Source of the DNA: Desmodus rotundus
Lineage: Eukaryota; Chordata; Mammalia; Chiroptera; Phyllostomidae
Assembly (NCBI RefSeq): GCF_022682495.2
Contig: NC_071387.1
Location: 192,302,143-192,366,142, forward strand
Direction of reading: 5' to 3'
DNA length: 64,000 nt
This document shows, piece after piece, positions 46,543-59,669 of this stretch. Numbering within the stretch: the first letter of the stretch is position 1; each line of letters begins with the position of its first letter. A model generated the notes under the pieces. The model ran no database searches. It saw only the letters and a list, made by a program, of their open reading frames with translations, and was not told the origin of the DNA. Position numbers and translations under genes: made by a program.

Positions 46543-48549
46543 GTGCTAAAAATCTTTAATCTTTGACATTTTAACACCATTAGTTTTCCTGAAAAGGAGA
46601 GATTACAGAGGTGGGTCTTATAAGCAGATTTACTACATGAGGCTTATTTGAGAGAAAATTTTGTGAGGAAGTAAACTGGAGCATTAACTATAGTAGACTA
46701 AATATAGTACCTGCATATCCAGCTGCATTTAGGACAGAAGCCATTCCGCCAAAACTACTTGCTTTATTGTATCATGGTCATTCTGATTGAGAATGTCGGA
46801 TATGAGACATGCAAATGATTTGAAAGCAGAGTGAGAATTGCTAATGAATGGGGTAGAAAATAAACAATGAATCTGGAAGGACAGATGATCACTGTGAACT
46901 TAAGACTCCTCAGCACTGACATGCGTCCTGGTCCTTCAAAATTGTGAAGGCTTCTAGAGCTCAAGCAAAACTTGATTTTGAATAATATATAGATTTCATC
47001 ATTTAGGAGATGCCAGGGCCATCAAGTTGCAACAAACAGCATAATCATAGAGAATGAGGAAATAAAAACACATTCTCATCCAAACTACTTTGGCACGTGC
47101 AAACTTCACAAAATTAATACAAATTCAAGAAGTTTTCATATTTCACAAATATGTTTACTAAAATAAATGTGAATTTCTCTAATTTTTTATTTATACAATA
47201 ATATAGTATTAGGTTCTTTAAGAGTATGGATATATAGTTTTAGATATCTAAAAATGTAGGGGAAATAAAATTTTACATAGTTTAGAAAACTATAATGCAA
47301 GTTTACTTTTTGTGAAGAAGGTAAATTTGTTGTACTTAGTTTATATTTCAATGAAGACACTGAACATAAATATTTTTTAGCTGCACAAAAATTTATCAAT
47401 TGATTTTTTACAGATTGAATAGTATTTTCTATGCATAGGAAGGACTAGATAGGCATAATGCTGTTTAGTTTATTATTACATAATATCTTAGTATGCTAAG
47501 TCCTTTAATACAAAATCTTGTTTCCCTCTATTATTATTTTTTATTTTACATCACAAAATTAAAATTTCCAGATTTTATTGAGAAATTATTTTGATTAAAT
47601 ATAATTTAAACTACTATTTTTGTATTTTTATCTTTCATTTTTCTTTCCAGGTGTCTTTAACACTAAGTTTAAAATGTAGCTGTAAGTAAGATTTAAGGTC
47701 AACTTATATTCTCACGTAGACTCAGGAAACATTTAAAGCGTACAAGAAATAATTTTATAGTTTTCCAGGGAATAAAAGATGACATTGGTTTTACATAGGA
47801 GAAATTCATCTCAGCAAACTAATGAAGTGAATACCCACTTTTTCATTTTTGAAAGAATGTACTCGTATATTTGTTACATGTTGTTAAGGAGTGCTTTTTA
47901 AGAGGATTCCAGGGCAGGAAGGATATGCAGCCCGAGAGTGGCCCTGAGGCTCAAGCACTCCTTGCGCAGTCTTGGCAGGTCTCCAGCAGGGAGCTGCGAC
48001 CTGCAGGAAGTTTGCACCAGTGTGGGGGACAGACGGCCATGCCTACCAGCTCTACACAGATTCTGTCCTATGCTTCCCTCAGCCTCTGCTCACCAGCCTC
48101 TTTATTGGTGACCCAACAAGACCTGTCCTTCAGCTTCTTTTTATGATCCTCCTCTTAGGGCATCATCTCAACCCTCCTTTCTCCTCTGAAACATAGTTTC
48201 AGTTATACTCCCTAAAATCTCCTTCTCTGCTCTGGTTCCTTGAGAATATTCTGGCCCCATGACATAAAAACCCTCACCCGTTGACCAACGTTATCACTAT
48301 ATTTGCTTTTAGTATTTAGAGTTTTGACCAAAAGATATCTCACCTTGTCATAATCCAAATCAATATAAGTAGAGATAGGCTTTGAATCATTGGTGAAATA
48401 AAAGGATGAGATGTAGTAACAATTTTGACCAATAACTCTTTTTTTAAACTTACAAGATTTATTTTTTTTAGATTTATAGATGTATAATTGGTATATAAAA
48501 TTGTGAGATATTTAAAGTGTGCATTATTGTGATGTTATATACATATATA
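46543..48549. other. Unassigned DNA
   Basis: No gene. 47890-48070 is notably GC-richer than its AT-rich surroundings but unclassified. Confidence 0.5.
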
Positions 48550-48674
48550 CAGGGTGGGGAAAAGTAGTTTTACGGTTGTTCATGTGGAAAATAATAATAA
48601 ATAATAAAGGATAATACAGGAATAAACTCATGTTTTGCATACTACAACTGTAAACCTACTTTTGCCATACCCTG
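48550..48674. mobile_element. Mariner-type MITE, about 125 bp
   Basis: About 30-bp inverted termini: 'cagggtggggaaaagtagtt' with 'ttacggttgt' on the left, and 'acaactgtaaacctactttt' with 'gccataccctgt' on the right. The interior is AT-rich with no coding capacity. A TA borders the left end, and the right-hand TA appears mutated to TG. Confidence 0.8.
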
Positions 48675-50569
48675 TGTATATCACACATTTTTTGTATATT
48701 CTTGTGATGTTTAGACATTGATCCTAGTTTTGTCCTGTGAGAGTTCCTTCTTCAATACCTGAAGATAACTTCCATGAGCTGACTCTTATTATTACCATTA
48801 TATTGAATCGCTATATTAGCACACTTAATAATAGCAGTGATTATGGTTTTTCTTGGGTTTGGTTAAATGCATGCCAGTTTATCTCCCTCCTAAGGTTACA
48901 GAACAGGTATCTTTCATTTTTTATGTCACCTCCTACATAATGCACTGCCCTTACATTCTTAATGTGCATGGCGAAGGACTCCCCCATCTAGTTTACCAAA
49001 ATGTTCATCTCCTCACATATTTACCTTTCTACTCTCTTAGCAAAGGTGTATTACCCAGTAGAGTAGGAGCAACTAGAGTCACCATGCTTTGTGTGAGATC
49101 CTCACACCTTATTTACCTTATAGCTGAGTTTGTACCCTGCAGGTATAGATTTGAAAAGCCTTACTAAACACCAGGCATAGTGGCTATGGATAATTAAAGC
49201 ATGTACATAGTCAGGATGAAAAAATGAGACTTGGGGTCACAGAAAATAACAAATTCAAGGAATGTATTAAATGAACAGTTAAAAAAAAAGAAATCTACAC
49301 CAAACATTGAACCTAGGAGTAGCAGAAACATCAATGATACATATTAGAGGTGAAAGAAAGTCAATAAAAAATGTGTGTTCTTCTTTGGTTTATGGTTAAA
49401 AATCAGGCACATTATTAATGAAGGTAAAAGCCGCTTCCCTCAGGAACACATACAAGCAAACAGCTCACACTAACACAGTGTATATATGTGAGCATCAAGC
49501 AGCATATCACATTGGCATGAAATCTTGGACAGTAAAGTTTAGTTTTTACCAAAATTATATGCTTGACTAGTTACATAAATCCATTGTATTTATTTCATAT
49601 AACATGCAGGTCTGGTAATATAAAATGTCAATTGGTTTCAATAACTTATTTTGATATAACATCTATGTAAGTAAAGTATTAATGGCAAAAAGCAGAACTT
49701 ATGTAATATATTCTAGAATTGGGAATAATGTAACTGTAAAGAAAGTACTTTGTAACAAAGACATGCAGTGTTCCGATTTAACATGATTTGACACAACTGA
49801 TACAGAAGAGTATAGACCCTGACAGCTACGTTAGTCTTCAAACAAAACCTGAAAATACTTTGTCTGCTTTTCCTTCCTTCCTTTTAAACTATGCTGCATT
49901 TAGTTAATCATTGAAAGCATAAATGGAAGGTCTTTTAAGTCATATATAGCACAAAATAATCATTTATTTAATTGGAGCCAATTTACCTTACCATTATTGC
50001 AGTGCTTTTACTTTTCCGCTAGACTGACTATATAAATGACATTTAAAAATCACAATTTGTGTGCAGGAAATCAAGTAAATGCACTCACATGAACGATACA
50101 TTTTATTTTCCATATTGTGATGCTTTGCTCTCTTGGGTCCTTGCTCACCCTAGAGGGAATGCCCTGACAGAGTTGGCTCCTTCCTAAAAATAGTACACTG
50201 GCAGGGGTGTATGTTTCCCGTGGAAACCAACCAACCCAAGCCCATACCAACAACCGTCCTCTTTGTTGGGTCCTTACATTCTGGGCCATTTTACCAGATA
50301 CTAGACAGCCCCTAAGGCTGAAGGACAGCCCTTAAGATTCAAAGCCCACGGCAATGATTCAAAGCAGAGAATCCTAATCTGCTTCCCCTGCCTCACCCAT
50401 TCCTTCCTGTGGACATTACAAGGGTTTCCATGTGAAATGTGGCCAGTGAGACTGAGAAACTGAATTTATAATGTTAGTTCATTTAAATTATAACTTGGAG
50501 CAAGAGAAATGATTTCCTACAGGAAAAATTTGAAACTCACTGTTGCAAGTGTGTGTTCTGTGATACAGC
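48675..50569. other. Unassigned DNA
   Basis: No gene or classifiable repeat. Frames at 48737-49167 and 50071-50289 are unsupported. Confidence 0.5.
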
Positions 50570-51400
50570 CTTTCCTATAAGTCAGCCCTCTGTCCCCGCT
50601 GGGGTCATCTGACCCAGGCCTCAGGAACTGAAAGCGCTGGGCCGCCTGTATGGCTACCAGCCCTACAGGTGACTCAGACACTAAGAAATAACGGAGTCAA
50701 CACAGGCAATGATGCTATTGACTCAGCTTTACTTAATGCAGATTCAATTTGAATCCATACTAACCTAATAACAATACAAATCACTCACAATCAGCAACAA
50801 TATCACACAGAGATTTGGAGGATAACAAACGCAAGTTCCAAGAGTCCAGATCAGCTCTGGGTCTGGGAGGCAACAGGGGACACTCAAAGGCTTGCGAGGC
50901 AGAGTTAGAGGGACAGTCACAGTGGAGCTCTTTCCCTCCCAGGGCAGAACTTGCAGGATATCTCAAGTGACTCGCTCTCTAGACGCATCAGCCATGGTCT
51001 GAAGTCCTCTGGTTTTATGCTTCTTTGGTTGCAAAGTCGTGCTGATTTTCCACAATGTCCCATATACGTTTTTTGTAATTTGGAAAGCACATGTTGTTTT
51101 CTTCAGTCCTGAGAGGCACATATTTACAGGAGCTCTGATGGGCTCATGTGGTTTATGTTGCTCTATGGCATGTGCTCTGAGAGGGTGGTGTTACCCTTCA
51201 GGTAGGCACATCTGCCACGCTGCACTGGGCTGCACATCCCCTGTCATAGTTCTACTTCGCATGCTCCAAACATGGCTGCAGGTCCTGCTCTCCACACTTA
51301 CTTTGCTGGTAATGACTTACTTCCTTTTAAAAAATGCCACCCCATTGTGTTTATATCATGTAATGTGCAAACATACCACCACATGTGGAAAAAAGCCTAA
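50570..51400 (-). mobile_element. Possible LTR, boundaries unresolved
   Basis: GC-richer block. On the minus strand it has a CATAAAA box (plus 51014-51020), a downstream run suggestive of R-U5, and intact CpGs near 50620-50645 and 50978-50985. I could not find matching TSDs or TG..CA ends, and the 124-codon plus frame (51039-51413) has no recognisable similarity. It could also be single-copy DNA. Confidence 0.3.
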
Positions 51401-52286
51401 AATTAGGATCTGATATCCTATGCCTTGACATCTGGGGAAATCTAGGAGGGTTCTGAATGTTTCAATGGTAAGTTCCCCTTCCTCTTATGTTCACCAGAAT
51501 AAGCTTCCATGGCCATGCTGCCCTCCTAACCCCAGGGACCAGGCACAGTGCCTGATCATCCCAGAAGGGTGCATAGCTGTTCCCTGACAGCCAGCAGGAT
51601 TGTTCACATTAGACAATCACATCCTCCTGCAGGCACCAGAGATGCTCTCACCCTTTTGTTACTATGGAGCCTGCCTCCCCATCCTTGTTTGTAAACTGTC
51701 GTGAAGAACAACTGCCGAGTGGCCCTGTGTGGCTCATGTCCTCCCCCAGCCTAGGAGTGTATGAAGCTCATACATAGATATTGATTGCATTTGTCCCGAG
51801 TCAGGTGCTTTGTGTTCAGCCATCACTGTAACCCTAGGGCAGGAATCCTTCTTTCATCAACAAGGAGAAAAGAAGGCAATCAAACCACAATAACATTTTG
51901 GTTTGGTCTATTTAGACTTGTAAGAATATGGTTTCTTTATGGGCAATAGTTTATAGATGTTCAGAACATGAATTCAGAATTTATGAACAACACGCATCCC
52001 TATCTAGTGGCTTGTTTTCAATAACCAACGTGTCTTATTTTCATAACTGACACTAGTTTCTATGCATACGGTTTGAACAATAAAAACTGCCAATATTCAA
52101 TCATTTTTGCTCTCCTAAAACAGTAGCTACAAATGTTCTAATTAATTTTTGAAAAAGATTTATTAATGCTAGATTAAGTACCAGTGTGTAAAGTGTATCA
52201 ATTCACTGAGGAGCTGTTGTCCAAATTCCTTGTTGTGTTGCTTTAAGAGAGGCAGATGCTAGAAAGTAAAACTTCACTTCCCATTC
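51401..52286. other. Unassigned DNA
   Basis: 51470-51850 is GC-richer and may be LTR-derived. No gene was seen. Confidence 0.45.
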
Positions 52287-52484
52287 TTTTTAAAGATTTT
52301 AGTTATTTATTTTTAGAGAGTGGGGAAGAGAGGGAGAAAAACATCAATGTGTGGTTGCTTCTCATGTGCCCCCAACTGGAGACCTGGCCCGCAACCCAGG
52401 CATGTGCCCTGACTAAGAATTGAACTGGTGACCCTTTTGTTCGCACACTGGCCCTCAATCCACTGAGCCACACCAGCCAGGGCT
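52287..52484 (-). mobile_element. VES SINE
   Basis: Antisense copy: tail 'ttttaaagattttagttatt', 'gaaaaacatcaatgtgtggt', 'ctggagacctggcccgcaac', 'ccaggcatgtgccctgacta', and the head ending 'ccacaccagccagggct'. Close to the young VES consensus, with a truncated pyrimidine stretch. The two overlapping minus frames at 52303-52531 are reads through the SINE. Confidence 0.9.
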
Positions 52485-55327
52485 CCATATTGTTTTAAAC
52501 CTTGGACTTTACATGAATTATTTTCTGCCACTAAGATGTGCTCTGAGCTATATAGATTCAGCTGGGAAGGAGAGAGAGGCCAATCATGCCATGTCGCCCA
52601 GCTTCCTGGAGTCGAGGTGGCAGGAAGGCATGGGGCTAAGCCTGCTCCCCCAGTGGTGGCTTCCCGGTGCTTGGGTTGGAGTGAAGTTCTTGTGTCCCTC
52701 CAGCTGTGGTAGATTCGATACTGTCCTAGAGCAGAAGTCCCCCTTTTCCCAACTCTCGTTCCTGCCCCAAGGGATGTAACTTTTGTCTGGCCATTTATTT
52801 GATGACGTTCTGCATCTCATTCTAGAAGGTCCAGATAGTACCTGCTGTCCCATGATAATTAGCATATTTTTAAACATTTACTACTCTATAAAAATTGGCT
52901 TTCTGCCTAATACCCACATTTCTATCACCTCTTACTGAACCCTGGATTTAGACTGGTCTGTTGGAACCAATCAACACGATGGCAGATCTCTTATAATATA
53001 GTTTTGGGGAATAATGTCACTGGCAATTATTGCTATCTCCCATCTTTTCATTGTCTCCATTGATGCAAAGACTAATCTTATAGGATTATTTTTTTGAATC
53101 CTTCTTAAAAACTATAGCATATTTAATATACTTTTGAATCAATCCTAATTTCTCCAGATCCCTAAGTCACTGATGAATGTACCTCTAATCCAACATTATA
53201 AATTGAACATATAATACAATGTAACGGTTGCTTGTGATTTAGGCTCACATTACCTAAATTAGATCAATTTCTTTTTATTTAATATTTCCCTGAATAAGTG
53301 TCCAGTGAGTTATTCTGTAAGCTGGGCAAAATTTTACAAGGCAAATGTAGAGGGAAGGGGATAAAGCCATCCCTTTAAAAATGGAAAAGAAAAAAAAATG
53401 AAAATAATATATGGATTCCCTGAGGTTGGAGGAAAGGCTGAGTAACTGAAAGAAGGGCAGTGTGACAGGAAGATACGGTACTGAGAATGGGCCATTGGAC
53501 AGAGTGCAGACCGGGCCTGAGATGAAGCCAGGAGGCCTTGAAACTTGCAATTTTTTATCATATACAGGCAAATACACAGCCAATAAACCAGAGTGATGAG
53601 ATGACCAAACAAAAAGAATCTGACCCAGATTCTGGGCATGAGAAAGGCATAAGAAACAGAGAAATGTTCAATCTGTGAGCAGTAGATGGTCCAGGGTGAG
53701 AAGGCATGTGTATCAAGGTGGCTGTGGGTGGGGCAGTTTTGGGTGGAGTCTAGGCACAGGAGCACCCCACAAGAACACAGAACTATAGTTGAGAAATTGA
53801 GTGCTTTGCAGTGTACATAGTTTAGCATGGAGTGCGGGATGGAGTGTGGCTCTAAATAAGGCTGCAAACAGAGTGGACCATGAAGAGCCTTGTAAGGCAA
53901 ATAAGGTTACAATAAAATTATCACTAGAATCACCTATTGCTCTGCAAATCCAAGCAGCACTCTCGGTTGAGGCTGGAGAATTCAATTTAGGGCATAATCA
54001 TACACCAGAGATATTTATATCAAGTTCTATTATTCTCAAGTTTAAGAAAACTGAGATTATTATGAAGTGAAACGTGATGATATTTATACTATCATAAGAC
54101 TACAACACAGCATGTTACACTCTGGAAGCAATACCAGATGCAAAAAGGAAACTCCCATTTGCACCACTGAAGAAGCAATTATCCTATATCTCACCCCTTC
54201 TGTCAGACCCAGGCGATACACAGGACGACATATGCTTTCCAGTGAGTTTCCAACATGCGCTGAGATAACAGCCGTCCCTTAGGGGCAAGAGAAAAAATGG
54301 GTTTCAAACAACATGGAAAGATGGAATAAATATCATTCTTAAAAAATGAATTTATCCATCTGTTTCATCACATGCAGCAAAAACTTTAAAGGACCGGGCT
54401 GCTCTTCATGGAAATATGTCTGTGTTGGTTCTGGGGTAGGGGACTTAAAAATGTTCATTAAGAATCTTTGAACATTGACTCTGTTAATAGGCTATGAGTG
54501 TGCAAGAAAATATTAAAAGCTAGAAAAAGAAGGTATATTTTGTAGAGTTTAACTTAATTAACTGGGTTATGGGGTTAGTACATATCATTTAATACCTATA
54601 AGTACATGTGTCTCTATAGTTAAAATGATGGCTTCCATGTAGCTGTGAAGTCTTGCTATGAAATGATTATGACATGTTGGGAGATCACACACACACACAG
54701 AAAGAGATGTTCCTCTTAAGATATTTCATTAAATTAATAATGAAGTGATGAGCAGAAAAACATTGGAAACTAATAGAATAAATTTTCAAAAAGAAAACAA
54801 GCACTAAGAATATAATACAATTTATGAAAAAATAAAAACCGAGAGACATCGTGATTTCATTCACCACACCCATCCTTAATACTAACTGAAATCAAAGGTA
54901 TTTTAGAAAATCTGTTCTTTCTCAAAAATGACTTTCAAGCTTTTGCTTTGAGGTTGGAAATGAACTCTGTCTTAATTTTATTTCCATCAACATTGCTTCT
55001 CTCCAATCCATCAACACTGCTTTTCCTCAGTGTAAACAATGCAGTGCGCACTGTGAACCCAAATGGACTGTTCTCAGTCCCAATTTGTCTGGTTCATCAC
55101 CGCACCGGAGCGGTTTAAACGCCCCTTTCCCCTGATTTCAAGAGGACATCACTCTTCTCCTTCACTGACCATGTTTTTTTCAGACTCTTTTTATTATTTT
55201 TCAGCTCCCTGACACCTTTTCACTCCAGTGCCCTGGAGCCCAGCTCTTAGGTCAGCATTCTTCTCAATACTTGCTGCATTAGCAATCTAATCCTGTGTCA
55301 AGTTGCTTAAACCATTTTGTTGTGAGA
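52485..55327. other. Unassigned DNA with an old repeat at about 53400-53990
   Basis: 52550-52780 is GC-richer and unclassified. 53400-53990 on the plus strand contains 'gcagtgtgacaggaagatac' and 'gtggaccatgaagagccttg', resembling the same very old common repeat suspected at 45.3 and 39.7 kb. A 188-codon minus frame (53334-53900) lies opposite it and starts with TTG. I consider it chance. Confidence 0.45.
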
Positions 55328-55535
55328 AGTGCCAAGGGCCAGATCACCAGGGTGTGAATTCCAGTTCTGTCACTCACTAGCTGTGCGATCTTGGGAAACA
55401 TCATGTCACCCTTTTAGCCTCCTTTTCCTCATCTGAAAAATGAGGATAATATAAAGAGTGCCTGTCTCTTAAACTTGTTATGAGGATTAAATTTTTAAAA
55501 ACCTACAACAGTACCTTATATGTAGGAAATATTGT
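55328..55535 (+). mobile_element. MIR SINE, well preserved
   Basis: Near complete in sense: 'gtgtgaattccagttctgtc', 'actcactagctgtgcgatct', 'tgggaaacatcatgtcaccc', 'ttttcctcatctgaaaaatg', 'aggataatataaagagtgcc', 'gttatgaggattaaattttt'. These are the tRNA-related head, the core and the region after the core in the right order. Confidence 0.9.
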
Positions 55536-55780
55536 CTGTTAAAAAATGCATATAGGTCAAATGTCATTGAATTCATATACTAGAGTAAACTTGCCCTGAA
55601 TTTTATATGGATATTTTCAACTGCCTAGTCAACATTTTTTCTTTGGTGTCTAAAGGCAGCTGAGACTCACATGCTCAGCCTTCACATGCCCAGGTAGTGG
55701 CAAAATCATCCTCCAATTGCTCAGGCTGGACATAATGGAGTCTCCCTGGACCTCTTTCATTTTCTCATATCACACATATA

Positions 55781-56357
55781 CGAAGGGAGATAAAAATGGA
55801 ATTCATTAATAACAAATTGTGTAGCTATTCTCACATGTTTAAACTGCAGTCACCTTCAAAGAACTCTCCATTTGATGCAATACGCCTATCGAGACATTTT
55901 TACCACTGCTCAAAACAGTTTTGAACCCATTGATTTTGATCCCTTTTAGTGATTCTGCCATTTTTTCTTTCATCTCTTCTTCATGGCAAAGTGTTTCCCT
56001 TTGAGAACTTTTTTCATCCAGGGTAACCAAAAAGAAGTCACCTGGGGTGAGATCCAGTGAATAAAGAAGGTGGGATGTGAGGGTCATGATATTTTTGGTC
56101 AAAAATGGCTGAACAGTCAGTGCAGTGTGGGCAGGTGCACTGGTAAATCACCCATCATGAAATGGGCAAACACATTGAAAGAGTCTTCCAAAAAACCAAA
56201 CAAACAAACAACTCACCAAACCTGACACAGCCTCTTACAACACCACCAGCTGGTACAGTGATACAGGTGGGTTCCCAGAGCACTCACCTAGTGGGGGAAA
56301 CCTGTACTCCAAGGCGCTTGCCTTTCAGATGATAATTTTTTTGAGGGTCCCCCTTCA
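55781..56357 (-). mobile_element. Non-autonomous mariner-derived element, copy 1
   Basis: 577 bp between TA dinucleotides (55779-55780 and 56358-56359). Ends: plus-strand cgaagggagataaaa on the left and, from the right on the minus strand, tgaagggggaccctcaaaaa. On the minus strand it has a 5' non-coding half and then the C-terminal part of a mariner transposase. The same order and spacing are found at 62658-63228, so it is a shared deletion derivative and not a one-off. Confidence 0.8.
55842..56102 (-). pseudogene. Mariner transposase C-terminal remnant
   Basis: 87 codons open on the minus strand. The segment HLLYSLDLTPGDFFLV corresponds to the mariner H-PPYSPDLAPCDFFLF motif holding the third catalytic Asp. 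It is followed by LDEKSSQRETLCHEEEMKEK (helical), KGIKINGFKTVLSSGKNVSI and a short basic end, as in the last ~80 residues of mariner transposases. The first two Asp of the catalytic triad and the whole DNA-binding domain are missing because the element is internally deleted. It cannot be an active transposase. Whether its openness over 87 codons means recent activity or chance is unknown. Confidence 0.8.
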
Positions 56358-57995
56358 TAATATGGCATCACATCCTCTTTTTTCAGTCTTAATTTCACCA
56401 TTTGGTATGCTATATCCCTGTTCCCATACAGTATCTTTGCCCACCTGAGTTGCTGTAAAGCCTTAAAAAGGGTTCCTGAACCCACCCTATGCCTCTCCGG
56501 TGCATCATCAACACATCAGCCAGAGAAGTCCTCTCAGAAGATAAAATGCACCAGGGCACTGCTCTTTTCAGGTCTTCCCAATGCTTTCTGTCTAGTCTCA
56601 CTCGGAGGACAAAGCTGCCTACAGAATCTCACTTTCTGCAGTCCTTCCCCACTTTCTCTCAGCTCCGCCGCACTGGTCTTGCTGGTTTCTGATGGTGCAC
56701 ATAGACTAGCTCCCACCTTGGCATGTTAAAATTTGTAGTTTCCTTTGGAATGACCCTCTTTAGACACTTCCATGGCTGGTTCCCATATGTCCTTCAAGTC
56801 TTTTCAAATGTTATTTTTTTGTGATGACCCTCTCTAAATATGTTTTTAAAATTGGCAAAATGTTTCCCCTATCCTCTATAACACGTAATGTTCTCATCAC
56901 TTTCCCAGCTTACTTTTGGCATAAAATGTATCATTTTCTATAAACTGATTTATCTATAATTTGAATGCTATATACTTTGTTTGCTTTTATTCTACTCACT
57001 AGAATGTAAGCACCAATGTCATTAGTAATTTTGAATGATGTTTTCACAAAATGTCCCCTTTCCAAATAAGAGTCCTTGACACAAAGCAATATATACACTC
57101 TATTCAGTAACTATTTTGAGTAAATTAATCCCTGAATTTATAATTCACACCTCCCCTATTCAAGTTGTGGATGTTTCATGAAAAATAAGGGGGAACAATA
57201 TTATAGAAAAAAAGTCAAATTGTTTTTTTGTTTTTATGTCACCCACTTTATAGAGGCATTTGAAATATCAAAGAGCAATTAAAATGTTAATAAACTGCAT
57301 TCACATATAATGTCATTTCTATTTTTTCCCATCTAATCATTGTTTTTATAGTAATTCAGATATATAGAAATAAACACAAATATTGTGTTTTTAAGTGATA
57401 GGGTTTTTTTTTTAGCACATTGTAGGATCCACAATTTTGTGGTTTAACAACAGTTGTTATTATGAAGTCAAATTAATTTAGTTTATTCTTATTCCAAAAA
57501 TATGCAATAAGTACCTTCCACATATTTGTGATAGTACCAGTCTTAGTTTAGGTCACAAAGAAGCCTAGCTGAGCCCCAAAGTTCTGTACCCTCCTTCTCT
57601 TGCATCGTTCCTTGGGAAAGCATCACAACATTCTTAGAAACCAGATAAAAGAACAGCTAAATGCACTGATATGCAATATAACACAGTTTAACTTTTACTC
57701 TAAAGTCATTCAATAAGTTGGTTTGTGGTGCCGAGTCACGATTCCACAGGAAGGAAAAATGGTGGCTAAAAAGATATTTGAACTAACTTGGAGTAATAAA
57801 GTGTTTCCTGGCAAATGGAAGAAAAGGTTATATGCCCCAAGAATAGCATGTAGAATAGGGCACACACAATGCAGAAGTAGCCAAAATTACATTGTCTTCT
57901 ATGTTACTTTACTTGTGTTCAAAAATGGGAAAGTTGTAGCTTTCTAATATGTTGAATGAAATCATATTCAAATGTAAACAAGAAATATGTTTTAA
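56358..57995. other. Unassigned DNA
   Basis: 56400-56720 is GC-richer with overlapping short frames on both strands, unclassified. The rest is AT-rich. No gene. Confidence 0.5.
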
Positions 57996-57999
57996 TGCC

Positions 58000-58085
58000 A
58001 AATATATATATGCACATACATATATGTATATATACATACATATACATATATGTGTATGTATATATATACACACACACATATATTT
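58000..58085. repeat. TA/TACA/TG simple repeat
   Basis: Alternating purine-pyrimidine tract ('acatatatgtatatatacat', 'tatatatatacacacacaca') with self-complementary stretches. Confidence 0.9.
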
Positions 58086-58836
58086 AACTATCAGCAAATC
58101 TAGCCTCACTAAAGCCCCTCTTAACTAAAGTAGAAAACTAAGCATTGGCTACATTAAAAGAATCATTGCCAAGGGATATTTGATATTAAACAAGGAAATT
58201 GGAAACTAGAATCTATTGCGTCTCCTCAGCATGATCTTAATTATCCATGAATAAGTGATTTTACAATTCTCCGTTCAATCCTGGTGTTTTTATCAAATTG
58301 ACAAGTTCAGTTGTATCATGAACCTGATATAAAAGAATACTGGGAAAATTAACAATTAATATTTTTCAAAAGCTTTAAAATTTGATTAAAGCTCCCTATC
58401 TCAAGAATAAATGAAACCTCTCACTCTATAAAATTTACTCATTTGCATTCAAAGACCTTTGATTAGAATAATTTTTCAAATGTAAACAATTAGTAACAGG
58501 CGATTTATTTCCTAAATGATATATGAGAGACTCAGCTGTCTGCAACGCTTTCATTTTACTATTTTGAAGATAAGATTTTCTCATGACATTTCACTATTTA
58601 AACATGTTTCGCCAAATAAAAAGTTCTTTGGGGTTTGGATAGTTTAAGGTTATTTTCCATACACTGTCTGGAAAGAAACATATTTCAATCTAAGAAAAGG
58701 ATTAGCATTTTTATATAATTTGACTCTACTTCAAATATACCCTAGAAATATATCTTATCATTCAATTTACTTGATGTGGAAAGAGCCTTTTTAAATCAAC
58801 TTTAAAATCATATTCTGCTGACTTGCAAATGTCAGG
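58086..58836. other. Unassigned AT-rich DNA
   Basis: No gene or repeat family recognised in this stretch. Confidence 0.5.
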
Positions 58837-59295
58837 TCAATGATAATTGAGAGAAGCCTTGAAAACTCTTGGACTTTTTGCCTGCACAAATATTCCATGC
58901 ACCCTATGGTCTAATCTTTGGCTTTCCAATACTGCCTTTATGAAGTTAAGAAGATGAATGCTCATTGCTTTTAATCCTTTCCATGATTTATGAGCCTCTT
59001 GGTATCCTTTCCCCAGAGCAGCTACAAGAGTGTGGTTGTTCTGCCTGCTACTTAAATTACACAAGACATCTGCAAAGTAAATTATGAGTCGTTGTCCCAT
59101 AGACCATAACCCATCATTCTTTTCATCTCTCCTGCAGGATTGTTCTTTTTTACTAGAATGAAGAGCACGTGCACTTTTACTTGTATATATCCTGAAGAAA
59201 TTGCAAGCGAACATGAATGACCTAGATGAGGGCCTGTCACATAACATCAAAGCAGCGTGACATATAAACAGGATTACTTTAAAGCTAGTAAACAA
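58837..59295 (-). other. Unidentified 152-codon open frame
   Basis: The longest frame here outside L1 and the 53-kb antisense frame. The first codon is TTG. The first in-frame ATG is at about codon 17 (MLCDRPSSRSFMFACN). The frame has no recognisable domain, and it is moderately basic with a hydrophobic N-terminal stretch. No Kozak context, splice sites or poly(A) tail were seen. It may be chance, an old retrocopy or a degraded transposable-element frame. I do not claim a gene. Confidence 0.25.
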
Positions 59296-59389
59296 AATCT
59301 CCCGTTTATTGATATCTTTCTTCCTTATTTAAGAAATGCGGTCTTTATGTTCACAGATGAAAGGTGACCTTTAAAATCAACTAAAACTT

Positions 59390-59619
59390 GCCCTGGCTCA
59401 TGTAGCTCAGTGGATTGAGCATCAGCCTGCAAAACAAAGGGTCTCCAGTTCAATCCCCAGTCAGGGCACATGCCTGGGTTGTGGGCCAGGTCCCCCGTAG
59501 GGGGTGTGCATGACAGATAACCACACACTGATGTTTCTCTCTCTTTTTCCCTGCCATCCTCTCTCTTTCTCCCTCCCTTCCCCACTCTAAAAATAAATAA
59601 ATAAAATCTTTAAAAAATT
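59390..59619 (+). mobile_element. VES SINE
   Basis: Sense copy with the head 'gccctggctcatgtagctca' (A-box region), a B-box-like 'agttcaatcccc', 'tcagggcacatgcctgggtt', 'cacactgatgtttctctctc', a pyrimidine-rich stretch and the tail 'aaataaataaataaaatctt'. The minus frames at 59325-59653 are its antisense reading. Confidence 0.92.
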
Positions 59620-59669
59620 TACTGAAGCTACATGCCATGAAATAAAGACACATATAAGGAAACTTTGAG

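Noticed and set aside
53334..53900. 188-codon minus-strand frame
   Set aside because: It starts with TTG, has no domain that I recognise, has low-complexity hydrophobic and Pro/Ser content, and lies opposite an old repeat-like stretch. It is probably a chance frame.
57909..58109. Low-complexity IYIYTHIC-type frame
   Set aside because: It is a translation of a TA/CA simple repeat. The similar frames at 11052-11399 and 60591-60780 have the same cause.
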